Positions 1 to 6,510 are shown, numbered from the stretch's first letter. The stretch is DNA of 13,440 nucleotides from Acidobacteriota bacterium (GCA_003476685.1 DMVN01000104.1:1-13440); one strand, 5' to 3'. A program made the numbers and translations. Notes: a model not told the origin generated them from the sequence alone.

Positions 1-289
1 TTACTTCAGCTTCATCCTCAATCTCCACATCCAGAATAATTTTTTGGATACCAGTTTCGGGTAGCATGCCAAAACACAGATGGACAGGCGGCTTTATCTT
101 CACTCCCTGCCGCACCCGCAGCCGGGCTTTAACACCGTCGGGCAGCTCTTCGGCCTCTATCTCCAGCCCTTCCACCACCTTTGAACTCAGCACCTTATTG
201 GCGTTGATCACCACATGGGGAGCGCCCCGGTCAAAGCTCCGGTGCAGGTTGATTGATTCCAGAATTTCTTCAACCGCCTGGTCAGGCAT
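1..289 (-). CDS. sufB: SufB/SufD-family Fe-S cluster scaffold protein (N-terminal part, runs off window)
   Basis: The first 96 residues, starting MPDQAVEEILESINLHRSFD, are present; the rest lies beyond the left edge. The family forms the beta-helical scaffold on which SufC drives Fe-S cluster assembly in the cytoplasm. The identification rests mainly on position directly after sufC and on the start of a beta-rich core (residues about 25-96). The ATG overlaps the last 8 bases of sufC, and a strong AGGAGGG ribosome site lies inside the sufC 3' end, so the two genes are probably translationally coupled. The core begins soon after the start, as in the short SufB-like proteins of minimal SMS-type systems, unlike long bacterial SufB. 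Whether it is SufB-like or SufD-like cannot be settled from this fragment. Confidence 0.8.
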   Translation of the reverse strand, partial: MPDQAVEEILESINLHRSFDRGAPHVVINANKVLSSKVVEGLEIEAEELPDGVKARLRVRQGVKIKPPVHLCFGMLPETGIQKIILDVEIEDEAEV

Positions 290-1037
290 TTTTCCCTCCT
301 GCTTTCGTCTCTAAATTCAGGTCCGGGACGTTCTTATGCGGACAGGGCAGGCATTTACCGCTGAAATATTCCAGAATCTTTCCGGTTTCGCCCTTGTCCA
401 CCAGCATCCCGCTGCAGATTAAAAAAGCATGGTCGGCCTTCTCCAGCACCCGGGGGCTGTGGGTGATGAGCAGCACCGTGGTGCCTTCTTTCTTGAGGTG
501 GGCGATGGCTTCAAAAATTCTTTCGATGGCTTCAATGTCCACTCCCGAATCGGGCTCATCCAGCATCACCAGCCTGGGCTTCATGGCCAGGATAGAGGCC
601 AGCTCGATCCTTTTCCTTTCGCCGCCGCTCAGGGTTTTATCCACCGCCCGGTTTCGGTAGCGGACCGGTTCCAGCCCGACCAGCTCCAGCACCCGGTCCA
701 CTTCATCTTTATTCTTGTCCCGGGCTGAGGCCAGGATAAACTGACTGACTTTCAGACCTTCAAAACGGGCCGGTTCCTGCCAGCCCAGGGTGATGCCCAG
801 GCGGGCCCGTTCGTCGACATTAAGATGTTTTATGGATTTCCCTTCAAACAGGATGTCCCCGCTGTGATGGCGATAGTCGGGCAGGCCCATGATGACGTTG
901 GCCAGGGTTGATTTTCCGGCTCCGTTGGGACCGACCACGGCATGAACATAGCCTTCCCAGAATTCCATGGTCAACCCGTTCAGAATGCCAGTAGAGTTAA
1001 CCAGGAGAGAGACTTCCTTGACTTCAAGAATGGCCAT
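282..1037 (-). CDS. sufC: SufC, Fe-S cluster assembly ATPase
   Basis: Cytoplasmic ABC-type ATPase that powers Fe-S cluster formation on the SufB/SufD scaffold. All ABC motifs are present: Walker A GPNGAGKST (residues 36-44), Q-loop Gln87, signature LSGGE (136-140), Walker B ending in LDEP (159-162), the SufC-typical D-loop DSGVD (163-167) and switch His193. Length (251 residues) is normal for the family. The start is supported by GAGGAG six bases upstream, and a promoter lies 40-65 bases before the gene. Unusual for SufC, the C-terminal tail carries a Cys-X2-Cys-Pro-His group (Cys229, Cys232). The scaffold gene follows directly with an 8-base overlap; no sufS, sufE or sufU is visible in this window. 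Confidence 0.95.
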   Translation of the reverse strand: MAILEVKEVSLLVNSTGILNGLTMEFWEGYVHAVVGPNGAGKSTLANVIMGLPDYRHHSGDILFEGKSIKHLNVDERARLGITLGWQEPARFEGLKVSQFILASARDKNKDEVDRVLELVGLEPVRYRNRAVDKTLSGGERKRIELASILAMKPRLVMLDEPDSGVDIEAIERIFEAIAHLKKEGTTVLLITHSPRVLEKADHAFLICSGMLVDKGETGKILEYFSGKCLPCPHKNVPDLNLETKAGGKNA

Positions 1038-1074
1038 CTGGTTCTCCTCAATGGGTAAAACTGGTATTTATATT

Positions 1075-1102
1075 ATTATACCTTAACTCTCTTTTTGGCA
1101 AA
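1075..1102 (-). promoter_or_regulatory. Sigma70-type promoter for the suf operon
   Basis: On the minus strand there is a perfect -10 box TATAAT (1080-1075). Upstream of it is TTTGCC (1102-1097) with a 16-base spacer, or TTGCCA with 15. It lies about 40 bases ahead of the sufC start codon. The -10 is strong and the -35 is weak. No obvious dyad for an Fe-S regulator was seen. Confidence 0.55.
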
Positions 1103-1169
1103 CCGGGAGGGACTGGGGGCTTGTGCCTTCCTTTTCTGATTCTGGTAAAGTCCAACGATGTTCATTCTT

Positions 1170-1207
1170 AAAAAAGGCAGCTATGTCGATCTTAAAAATT
1201 TCAGCTG
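1170..1207 (-). terminator. Weak candidate terminator after the radical SAM gene
   Basis: On the minus strand, CAGCT (1207-1203) can pair with AGCTG (1182-1178), followed by CC and six T (1175-1170). The stem is only 5 bp and the loop about 20 bases, so this is marginal. Its place, about 60 bases after the radical SAM stop codon and before the suf promoter, is what a terminator would need. Confidence 0.3.
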
Positions 1208-1268
1208 ACCAGAAAGCAGCAAATTTTACTGCCCGCAGCCGCCTGCCGTCCCTGGCTCGGATTTAAGA

Positions 1269-2576
1269 TCAGGGACACTGGATGACGCCCTGAGCCCAGA
1301 GGCAACCACCGCAGACCGGGAAAGTGTTGCCGAAGCAGTCCTCCTCGTTGCTTTCCAGATAAGAACAGCCGCCACAGATATGGCAGGGTGAAAAATCGAA
1401 CTGGTAAACTTTTTCCCGGAAATTGGCATAGTCCTTTGATTCCCAGATTTCCTTCAGGGATTGCTGGTTCAGGTCCCCGAGAAAATAGGGTTTAATCCGG
1501 CGTTCCAGACCGTAGAGATAAGTGAGGTGCTCATGGAGCAGGGCCATGCAGGGAGCCACTTTCCCGTCCCAGCGGATAAAAGTTGTCCCATCCTTGATAA
1601 AGCGGCAGGAGCGGGTCGGAGCGCTGATGGCGTTGTTGATCATGAACAAATTCTGGTAACCCTTCAACAGGTGATAGATGGGTTCCTTGGTCAGGTAATT
1701 GATGTCCAGGCGGGGCAGGCTGATCTGGGGCTTGCCGGGCAGGTTGGCGAAAGTTTCGCAGGTCAGGGCCAGCAGGCACAGCATCTTCCTTTCCATGTCC
1801 TCGGTGTAGGGCAGGACGTTGCTCATCAGCACCCGGTCGGCGCCCACTTCTCTGATCAGTTCCTCAATGTTCCGGATGTCATCAATGTTGTCCCGCATGA
1901 CCACGAAGGAAATACCTATGGCCAGCGGCCGGTTGGTTTCAGTGGCCAGTTGCCGCAGCCTCTGGACATTTTCCAGCACCAGGCGGAAGCTGGCCCCCTG
2001 ACGGATATCGTCAAAGCTGGTCTCCGAGGTACCGTCGAAGGACACCCACAGCCGGTCCAGTCTGGCGGACAGCAGGTTACGCGACATCTCTTCGGTCAGC
2101 AACGTGCCGTTAGTGGTAACCTCCACCGCAACCGCCGGCGCCGCCTCTTTTAGCCGATGAACCATCGTCACGATTTCGGGATGAAACAGGGGTTCGCCGA
2201 ATCCGGCCAGCATCACCGATTGCAGAAAGGGCAACTCCTTCAGTCCCTGGCAGACCCGCTCAAAGAGCTCCAGGCTCATTGAACCGAAAGACTCATTCCA
2301 GGTGTTTCGGATACAGGTCTGGCACTTCAAGTTGCAACCTGAGGTGGGCTCTATGTACAGCCGGCGCAGGGCATGGATATCGGGTTCAATCAGCACCTGG
2401 TTGTTTTCGTGGACCACCCGCAGCCTGGCTCCGGGCCTGGCCCCCAGTTTTTCCAGTATCTCGGGCGGGAGGCGGAAGCAGCCTTCCCGGTCTACCGGCA
2501 CCTCGAGTTTGAGGACCGGCTGGGCACTGGCAGCCACCGCTGCCTGGTCTGGTTTAACTTCATCCGGATTACGCAT
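1269..2576 (-). CDS. AbrB-like domain fused to radical SAM/SPASM enzyme (tungsten oxidoreductase maturase-like)
   Basis: 435 residues. Residues about 22-65 have the swapped-hairpin pattern of SpoVT/AbrB domains (REGCFRLPPEILEKLGARPG, then a VLIEP strand). The radical SAM core follows at once: Cys81-X3-Cys85-X2-Cys88 binds the 4Fe-4S cluster that cleaves S-adenosylmethionine, and GFGEP (125-129) is the GGE-like motif. The C-terminus is a SPASM domain for auxiliary clusters: Cys324-X13-Gly-X4-Cys343, then Cys398, 401, 404, 414, 422, 425 and 434. The stretch LYIEPTSGCNLKCQTCIRNT resembles, from memory, the family named tungsten cofactor oxidoreductase radical SAM maturase; no aldehyde oxidoreductase gene is in this window, so that substrate is inference. 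The start has AGGTG six bases upstream. The ArsR gene lies about 210 bases upstream on the same strand. Confidence 0.85.
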   Translation of the reverse strand: MRNPDEVKPDQAAVAASAQPVLKLEVPVDREGCFRLPPEILEKLGARPGARLRVVHENNQVLIEPDIHALRRLYIEPTSGCNLKCQTCIRNTWNESFGSMSLELFERVCQGLKELPFLQSVMLAGFGEPLFHPEIVTMVHRLKEAAPAVAVEVTTNGTLLTEEMSRNLLSARLDRLWVSFDGTSETSFDDIRQGASFRLVLENVQRLRQLATETNRPLAIGISFVVMRDNIDDIRNIEELIREVGADRVLMSNVLPYTEDMERKMLCLLALTCETFANLPGKPQISLPRLDINYLTKEPIYHLLKGYQNLFMINNAISAPTRSCRFIKDGTTFIRWDGKVAPCMALLHEHLTYLYGLERRIKPYFLGDLNQQSLKEIWESKDYANFREKVYQFDFSPCHICGGCSYLESNEEDCFGNTFPVCGGCLWAQGVIQCP

Positions 2577-2784
2577 CTGACACCTGACTTGTTTTATTTA
2601 ATTAAAAAAGTCTGTTATCGAGCTCAATTAATAATATACACTCCAGCTCGGTCTGGCAGAAAGTTCGCTCTCGCTATCTGCGACTCGCTGTTTTTTTCCT
2701 CGGCCTACCTGAAATCGCTATCCTGACTCTTTATTTTCCTGGTTTAATCAGGCTTTTTTTCAGTCTGGGCCTCTTCTGATTCTT

Positions 2785-3201
2785 TCAGCCTTTCTTGAAC
2801 TTCTTTCCCTTCAACGCAGCCGGGGCTTTCATCCTGGTCGCCCCCTTAACCCGTCCGGTGCAGGAGGAAGGAATGCGGCAAACCTGCTTTTCTTTGATGG
2901 CTTTAACCCTGCGGCCGGAGGCCATCAGCTCTTCCTTGAGCCAGTCTCGCAACACTGGCTCCAGTTGCTGGCGCCTGGCCGCCGGAATCCGGTAGTAAAT
3001 CCAGCGGCCGCTTTTCCGCTGTTCCACCAGGCCGGCCTGACGCAGTTTTTTGAGTTGATGGGAAATCAACGACTGTTCCAGCTGCAGCAGAGCCATCAGC
3101 TCGCCCACGCACAGTTCTGAATCCAGCAGCAGCAGAAAAATTCGCAGCCGGGTCCGGTCCGAAAAAGACCTGAAAATCCTGAGAGCTTCTTCCAGCTTCA
3201 T
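2785..3201 (-). CDS. ArsR-family winged-helix transcriptional repressor
   Basis: A 138-residue DNA-binding repressor of the ArsR/SmtB type. The winged helix is clear: RSFSDRTRLRIFLLLL at the start, recognition helix region LEQSLISHQLKKLRQAGLVE, and the wing GRWIYYRI. The usual metal motif ELCVCDL is replaced by ELCVGEL, so only one of the two cysteines remains. Two further cysteines lie in the tail (VCRIPSSC), which ends in a basic, Lys-rich segment. The start at 3201 is chosen because AAGGTG lies at good spacing, whereas the upstream in-frame ATGs at 3222 and 3216 have no ribosome site, and the first lies inside the operator. It probably represses itself, and perhaps the radical SAM gene downstream. 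The ligand cannot be told. Confidence 0.88.
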   Translation of the reverse strand: MKLEEALRIFRSFSDRTRLRIFLLLLDSELCVGELMALLQLEQSLISHQLKKLRQAGLVEQRKSGRWIYYRIPAARRQQLEPVLRDWLKEELMASGRRVKAIKEKQVCRIPSSCTGRVKGATRMKAPAALKGKKFKKG

Positions 3202-3220
3202 GGTTGCACCTTTCATCTTC

Positions 3221-3240
3221 ATATGAATATATATTCATAT
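3221..3240. promoter_or_regulatory. Perfect 20-bp palindromic operator of the ArsR-family repressor
   Basis: ATATGAATATATATTCATAT is identical to its own reverse complement over all 20 bases. ArsR-family operators are commonly AT-rich palindromes of this type. It lies 19 bases upstream of the chosen arsR start and covers the -10 box, which fits autorepression by blocking RNA polymerase. Confidence 0.75.
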
Positions 3241-3262
3241 ATCAAAAGTTCGTCCCGGTCAA
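3234..3262 (-). promoter_or_regulatory. Promoter of the ArsR-family gene, -10 inside the operator
   Basis: TTGACC (3262-3257), a 17-base spacer and TATGAA (3239-3234) on the minus strand. Transcription would start near 3227, giving a leader of about 25 bases to the start codon at 3201. This also argues against translation from 3222. Confidence 0.6.
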
Positions 3263-3552
3263 GCTACCTGATGGCTTTTTATTTTTCATAGCTCTTTCTT
3301 CCACCGGGCAGCCTGGCGGACGGCCCAAAGGCCAAAAGCAACCGAGGAAGAATTTGCCTCTGTTCCAGTTTTATTCAAGAACTTCCTGGCCGAGACCAGT
3401 CTGGACAGGAGCGACGCACTCCCTGTTGTCTCATCTAAGAATCCAGGTGAAAGCATATTCATTACTTCACGTAAGAATTTAAACGCAAACTTGACTCCTG
3501 GCTGATATCACCCCAATATTTAGGGGCTTTACCAGCCGGAGGGCAATATAAT

Positions 3553-3615
3553 TTCGTGTAGATTTTCTCATGAGGCAACGAATCAACTTCGTATAGATTT
3601 TAAGTGAGGCAATTC
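3553..3615. repeat. Imperfect tandem repeat, two copies about 35 bases apart
   Basis: Copy 1 (3553-3578) and copy 2 (3588-3612) share TTCGTRTAGATTTT, a variable 3-4 bases, then TGAGGCAA. A partial match to the end of the unit (GAGGGCAAT) precedes copy 1. Two copies with about 9 bases between them are too few and too close for a CRISPR array. Role unknown. Confidence 0.55.
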
Positions 3616-3662
3616 GCACTCTTGAAAGGTTTAGGGTAAGCAGGGTGTATATTTCATGTCAC

Positions 3663-3730
3663 CGGGGCTTCCAGCTCCTTTCTGTTAAGAGCTTCAACAA
3701 AATAAATAAGGGTGGAAGCCCTGCTTTTTT
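3663..3730 (+). ncRNA. Candidate structured RNA end: long hairpin followed by six T
   Basis: GGGCTTCCA (3665-3673) is the exact reverse complement of TGGAAGCCC (3713-3721); with a G-T wobble and one more pair the stem reaches 11 bp. Within the 39-base loop AGCTC (3673-3677) can pair with GAGCT (3689-3693). The stem is followed by CTTTTTT (3724-3730), as in an intrinsic terminator. A poor promoter match (TTGAAA at 3622) lies upstream. It could be the 3' part of a small RNA or a terminator for an unseen transcript. It does not match a riboswitch I recognise. Confidence 0.35.
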
Positions 3731-3856
3731 CAAGCACTAACCTGATAAATCTCATCGTTTCTTCTAACCCAACTCCAACCTACGGACAGCAGTGCACCGC
3801 TTCCCGATACGGCCCTTAAACTGGATACTATGTCTTAACCTTAAAGAAAAATTGGC

Positions 3857-3885
3857 TTGACCTGATGCCTTAATCAGGGTAAAAA
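3857..3885 (+). promoter_or_regulatory. Promoter with internal dyad ahead of the nitroreductase gene
   Basis: TTGACC (3857-3862), a 17-base spacer and TAAAAA (3880-3885). CCTGAT (3861-3866) and ATCAGG (3873-3878) form a 6-bp inverted repeat that lies almost entirely within the spacer, a typical place for a repressor site. The leader would be short, about 15 bases, with AGGAGG at 3896-3901. Confidence 0.5.
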
Positions 3886-3906
3886 ATGAAATAACAGGAG
3901 GAAAAA

Positions 3907-4743
3907 ATGAAATCAGGAGTCATAGTATCTCTGGTTAAATTCGGTGCCGGCGGAAAAATCTTTTCCGGAGCCTGGCTGTTTTCACTCATTTGCCTGCTGT
4001 TTACTATTCTAGCCATGTCTTCTTCCGGCCTCTGCTCTTTGGCCGCCCGGAGCGGTGGCACACAGTCCGTAGAACCAGCTGCCAGACTCGTCCCGCTTCC
4101 AGCCCCGCGCTATGACAGCCAGTTTTCGGTGGAGAAAGCCCTTAAGACCAGGCAGTCGGTTCGCGAATACAGGGATGCTCCCCTGACACTGGCCGAAGTT
4201 TCCCAAGTCCTGTGGGCAGCCCAGGGCTTTACCCGGGAGAGAAAAGAACCGCCCAGTCGCTGGAACCCAAAATACGAATGGCAGGGCGGCTTGCGGACTG
4301 CTCCCTCAGCCGGGGCCCTCTATCCCATGGAAATCTACCTCCTGGCTGGAAAGGTTGACGGCCTGCCCGGCGGCCTCTACCAGTACCTGCCGAAACAGCA
4401 TGCCTTGAAGAAGGTGACCGACGCTGATAAGAGGAAAGAGCTCTGTCAGGCGGCCCTGAACCAGCCCCAGGTGGAAAAGGCCCCGGCGGTAATCGTCATG
4501 GCCGCTGTTTACGAAAGGACTTCTTACAAGTACGGTGAACGGGCCGAAAGATATGTCCACATGGAGGCCGGGAGCATTGCCGAAAATATCTATCTCCAGG
4601 CCACCGCTCTGGACCTCGGTACGGTACTCATCGGCGCCTTCAGCGACCCGGAGGTCAAAAAGGTCCTGGCCCTGCCTGCTGATGAATTTCCACTGGTCAT
4701 CATGCCGTTGGGTCAAAGCCCCGCCCCGCTGGAGAAAAAGTAA
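3907..4743 (+). CDS. Nitroreductase-family (SagB-like) flavoprotein with N-terminal membrane segment
   Basis: 278 residues. An FMN-dependent oxidoreductase domain covers about residues 74-275: TRQSVREY (81-88), the usual phosphate-contacting start of the fold; TAPSAGALYPMEIYLL (131-146), characteristic of the SagB/ThcOx-like branch; a helix with HMEAGSIAENIYLQA; and the C-terminal GTVLIGAF and VIMPLGQ segments. Residues about 20-42 form a strongly hydrophobic segment ending near SLAARSGG, so the protein is probably secreted or membrane-anchored; there is no proper lipobox. The start is fixed by AGGAGG five bases upstream. No peptide precursor or cyclodehydratase gene is near, so a role in azole peptide synthesis is not supported. 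Substrate unknown. Confidence 0.88.
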   Translation: MKSGVIVSLVKFGAGGKIFSGAWLFSLICLLFTILAMSSSGLCSLAARSGGTQSVEPAARLVPLPAPRYDSQFSVEKALKTRQSVREYRDAPLTLAEVSQVLWAAQGFTRERKEPPSRWNPKYEWQGGLRTAPSAGALYPMEIYLLAGKVDGLPGGLYQYLPKQHALKKVTDADKRKELCQAALNQPQVEKAPAVIVMAAVYERTSYKYGERAERYVHMEAGSIAENIYLQATALDLGTVLIGAFSDPEVKKVLALPADEFPLVIMPLGQSPAPLEKK

Positions 4744-5076
4744 TCGCACTTCCCGGCCCTCGATTATGGCAAAGAAGCAAGGCCGGGCCGGTTGAACCTT
4801 TCCTTCGCCATCTATTTTCTCTTTACGGCCGCAATAAGCGATTGAACCTGACCTGCCCACTATCCCGGAAAGAGACTTAAAGAAGATTGTGGGCTGGTTT
4901 CTTGTTATGAACTTAATCCGTCACCCGCAGCAGAAGCCGGTGATTCCTGGACCTTTTTATCGGCCAGCTGGCGGAATTCCCGGGCAGTTAAGAGAACTAT
5001 CGCTTGCCGTCATCAAAGTCCAGTTTTCCAAACTCTTTAGAAAAAGCTCCGTAACGGGTAAAGCTCTGGCCCTTCT
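4744..5076. other. Convergent intergenic stretch between nitroreductase and hydrolase genes
   Basis: Both flanking genes point into this stretch, so their terminators should be here. CCCGGCC (4752-4758) and GGCCGGG (4781-4787) form a perfect 7-bp inverted repeat with a 22-base loop, and GCCCAC (4855-4860) pairs with GTGGGC (4889-4894). Neither is followed by a real T run. The right half carries the coding-like remnant described separately. Confidence 0.45.
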
Positions 5077-5083
5077 TCAGGTC
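4905..5083 (-). pseudogene. Coding-like remnant in two frames directly after the hydrolase gene
   Basis: On the minus strand one frame (5083-4997) reads DLKKGQSFTRYGAFSKEFGK then LDFDDGKR and stops. A second frame (5009-4905) reads RQAIVLLTAREFRQLADKKV then QESPASAAGDGLSS and stops. Adding one G near 5002 would join them as ...FDDGKAIVLLTAREF..., which reads like an ordinary soluble protein with the codon use of the region. There is no ATG, GTG or TTG in the first frame; its open stretch begins within the last codons of the hydrolase gene. It may be a lost C-terminal extension of that gene, which would need a second one-base change, or a decayed small gene. I do not recognise the family. Confidence 0.35.
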
Positions 5084-6024
5084 TTAAAAACCTGGTAGAA
5101 ATAAGAGCTGAGGCGGGCAATAAAGGTTTTGGTGGTCAGGGGGCCGGTCCAGGTCCGGACCAGGACGATTATGATATAGTCGCCATGCGGGCTGAAGACA
5201 ATCCCGGCATCATGGCAGACTTCCCTCTCCTGGCCGGTCTTATGGGCTACGGTGGCTTCTCGGGGCAGAAACCTCGGCAGCCGGTCATTTATCTTCTGTC
5301 TCTTGAGGACGTCAAGGCACCTTTCAGAAATTGCGGCATTCAGGCAGCGGCCGTGATAAATCTGCTCCAGGAGGTCGGCCATTTCCCGGGCCGAGGTATA
5401 GTTCTCCAGGCCGTTCTCCCGGGCCCGGAAATCCATCATCTGGCGGTTGAGGACCGTATCGCGCAGGCCCAGTTCCTCAAAAACCTGGCTGATATAATCA
5501 AATCCTAGCCTTTTGATGATGACGTTGGTGGCGATATTATCGCTGTGGGTTACCATATAATCTATCAGTTCTTCATAGGTAAAAACCCGGCCGTTGCGCA
5601 TCCGGCGCAAAAGTCCGGAACCACCTACCCGGTCCTGGCGCCTGAGCACATATTTCTCAGCCAGGCTCAACCGTCCTTCTTCCACCGCCTTGAAACAGGC
5701 CACCATTATCGGAATCTTAATCAGGCTGGCCGCCGGAAACAGGGCTTCATCGTTATGAAGGAACGTCCAGCCTGTCTGCAGGTCCTTAACCACCAGACCG
5801 GTCTCGCCCCGGAAACTGGAAATCCGCTGCAGGATCTGGCGGGAGTTGGCTTCCCAGCGCTCTTGCCTGAGGTTATAAAGCCAGAGTTTCTCTTCCGGGC
5901 TGAGCGAACTTCGGGCCGACACCGCCTCGGCCGATAGACCCGTTAAAGGCAGGACAAAGGAGATAAGGAGAAACAGAGCCGGCAGGCCGGCTGTCAATCT
6001 TAACCTTTTCATTCCACCCTGCAT
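5077..6024 (-). CDS. Secreted class A beta-lactamase-like serine hydrolase
   Basis: 315 residues from the chosen start. A signal peptide covers residues about 5-34 (MKRLRLTAGLPALFLLISFV, then LPLTGLSAEA), so the product acts in the periplasm. All serine-active-site motifs are present: Ser100-Leu-Ile-Lys103, Ser161-Asp-Asn163, Lys262-Thr-Gly264, and an omega-loop-like GLENYTSAREM (Glu207). This pattern fits the beta-lactamase/transpeptidase-like enzymes of the Beta-lactamase2 type; real beta-lactam hydrolysis is not shown. The frame opens at 6075, but that ATG shares its A with a -10 box, so translation must begin at 6024 (GAGAG five bases upstream) or 6012. It is divergent from the OmpA gene and convergent with the nitroreductase gene. 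Confidence 0.88.
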   Translation of the reverse strand: MQGGMKRLRLTAGLPALFLLISFVLPLTGLSAEAVSARSSLSPEEKLWLYNLRQERWEANSRQILQRISSFRGETGLVVKDLQTGWTFLHNDEALFPAASLIKIPIMVACFKAVEEGRLSLAEKYVLRRQDRVGGSGLLRRMRNGRVFTYEELIDYMVTHSDNIATNVIIKRLGFDYISQVFEELGLRDTVLNRQMMDFRARENGLENYTSAREMADLLEQIYHGRCLNAAISERCLDVLKRQKINDRLPRFLPREATVAHKTGQEREVCHDAGIVFSPHGDYIIIVLVRTWTGPLTTKTFIARLSSYFYQVFKT

Positions 6025-6074
6025 TCTGCTCTCTTCTCTCCTGGAGACCACAAAACCATCAATTCTGGCTTTCA

Positions 6075-6103
6075 TTTATATAGGTTAGTTTATTTCCTGT
6101 CAA
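6075..6103 (-). promoter_or_regulatory. Near-consensus promoter of the beta-lactamase-like gene
   Basis: TTGACA (6103-6098), a 17-base spacer and TATAAA (6080-6075) on the minus strand: one of the best sigma70 matches in the window. Transcription should start near 6068, giving a leader of about 45 bases to the start codon at 6024 and ruling out the ATG at 6075. Confidence 0.75.
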
Positions 6104-6480
6104 CACCCCTCTGGATTATTCCCGTGGTTATTTTCTGGTTTGATCACCTCCCCCTGCCGGCTTACCCCGGCCCGAACCCATTCTTAAATTCGCGGGCTGA
6201 CTGACAATCTATTTGTTACTGCTCAAAGACTGGCAGCTTCCCTCAAATCTTTAACAGAATTATCACCTTCGGGTAGACTGCAGAGAAATATGCCAGGAAT
6301 TTTGATAAGTCTAAACTACTCCCCGCCAGGATGCCAAATAACTCCTCCGGCTTCTTCGCCGCCTCATCAGCTGGCACCCGTTAGGCCCTGGCCGGCTAAC
6401 CCGTCCTGGAGAATTGAGAAATTTCTTTTTCGAATCACCGGCTTCCTGCCGCTTATATCTTGATTAGTAATCATTATTAA
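6104..6480. other. Divergent intergenic stretch without a gene
   Basis: All frames are broken by stops. GTTAG (6380-6384) and CTAAC (6396-6400) form a small GC-cored hairpin of unknown meaning. I see nothing else that can be named. Confidence 0.5.
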
Positions 6481-6510
6481 TTGAATAGCTGCTGCTTAAA
6501 GTTGTAGAAT
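6481..6510 (+). promoter_or_regulatory. Promoter of the OmpA-family gene
   Basis: TTGAAT (6481-6486), an 18-base spacer and TAGAAT (6505-6510). The leader would be about 24 bases and contains GGAGGG (6528-6533), seven bases before the ATG at 6541. Confidence 0.55.

Larger units (their letters stand above)
3263..3856. other. Gene-free stretch between arsR and the nitroreductase gene
   Basis: No reading frame here looks like protein; the longest frame is a compositionally odd 92-residue run with no recognisable motif. The stretch holds an imperfect direct repeat (3553-3615) and a long hairpin with a T tract (3663-3730), given separately. The first 290 bases show nothing I can name. Confidence 0.6.

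Noticed and set aside
2738..2760. Plus-strand hairpin CCTG-N7-CAGG followed by C and seven T
   Set aside because: The stem is only 4 bp, and no plus-strand gene ends upstream; it does not serve the minus-strand arsR transcript.
3204..3482. 92-residue plus-strand frame across the arsR promoter
   Set aside because: It runs through the operator and promoter, has no ribosome site and no protein-like pattern.
3553..3615. CRISPR array
   Set aside because: Only two imperfect copies with about 9 bases between them; no spacers of normal length and no cas genes.
4306..4860. 184-residue minus-strand frame over the nitroreductase gene
   Set aside because: It mirrors a clearly conserved coding gene on the plus strand and shows no motif of its own.
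4889..5098. 69-residue plus-strand frame
   Set aside because: It is antisense to the coding-like remnant, has no ribosome site, and the minus-strand reading looks far more like protein.
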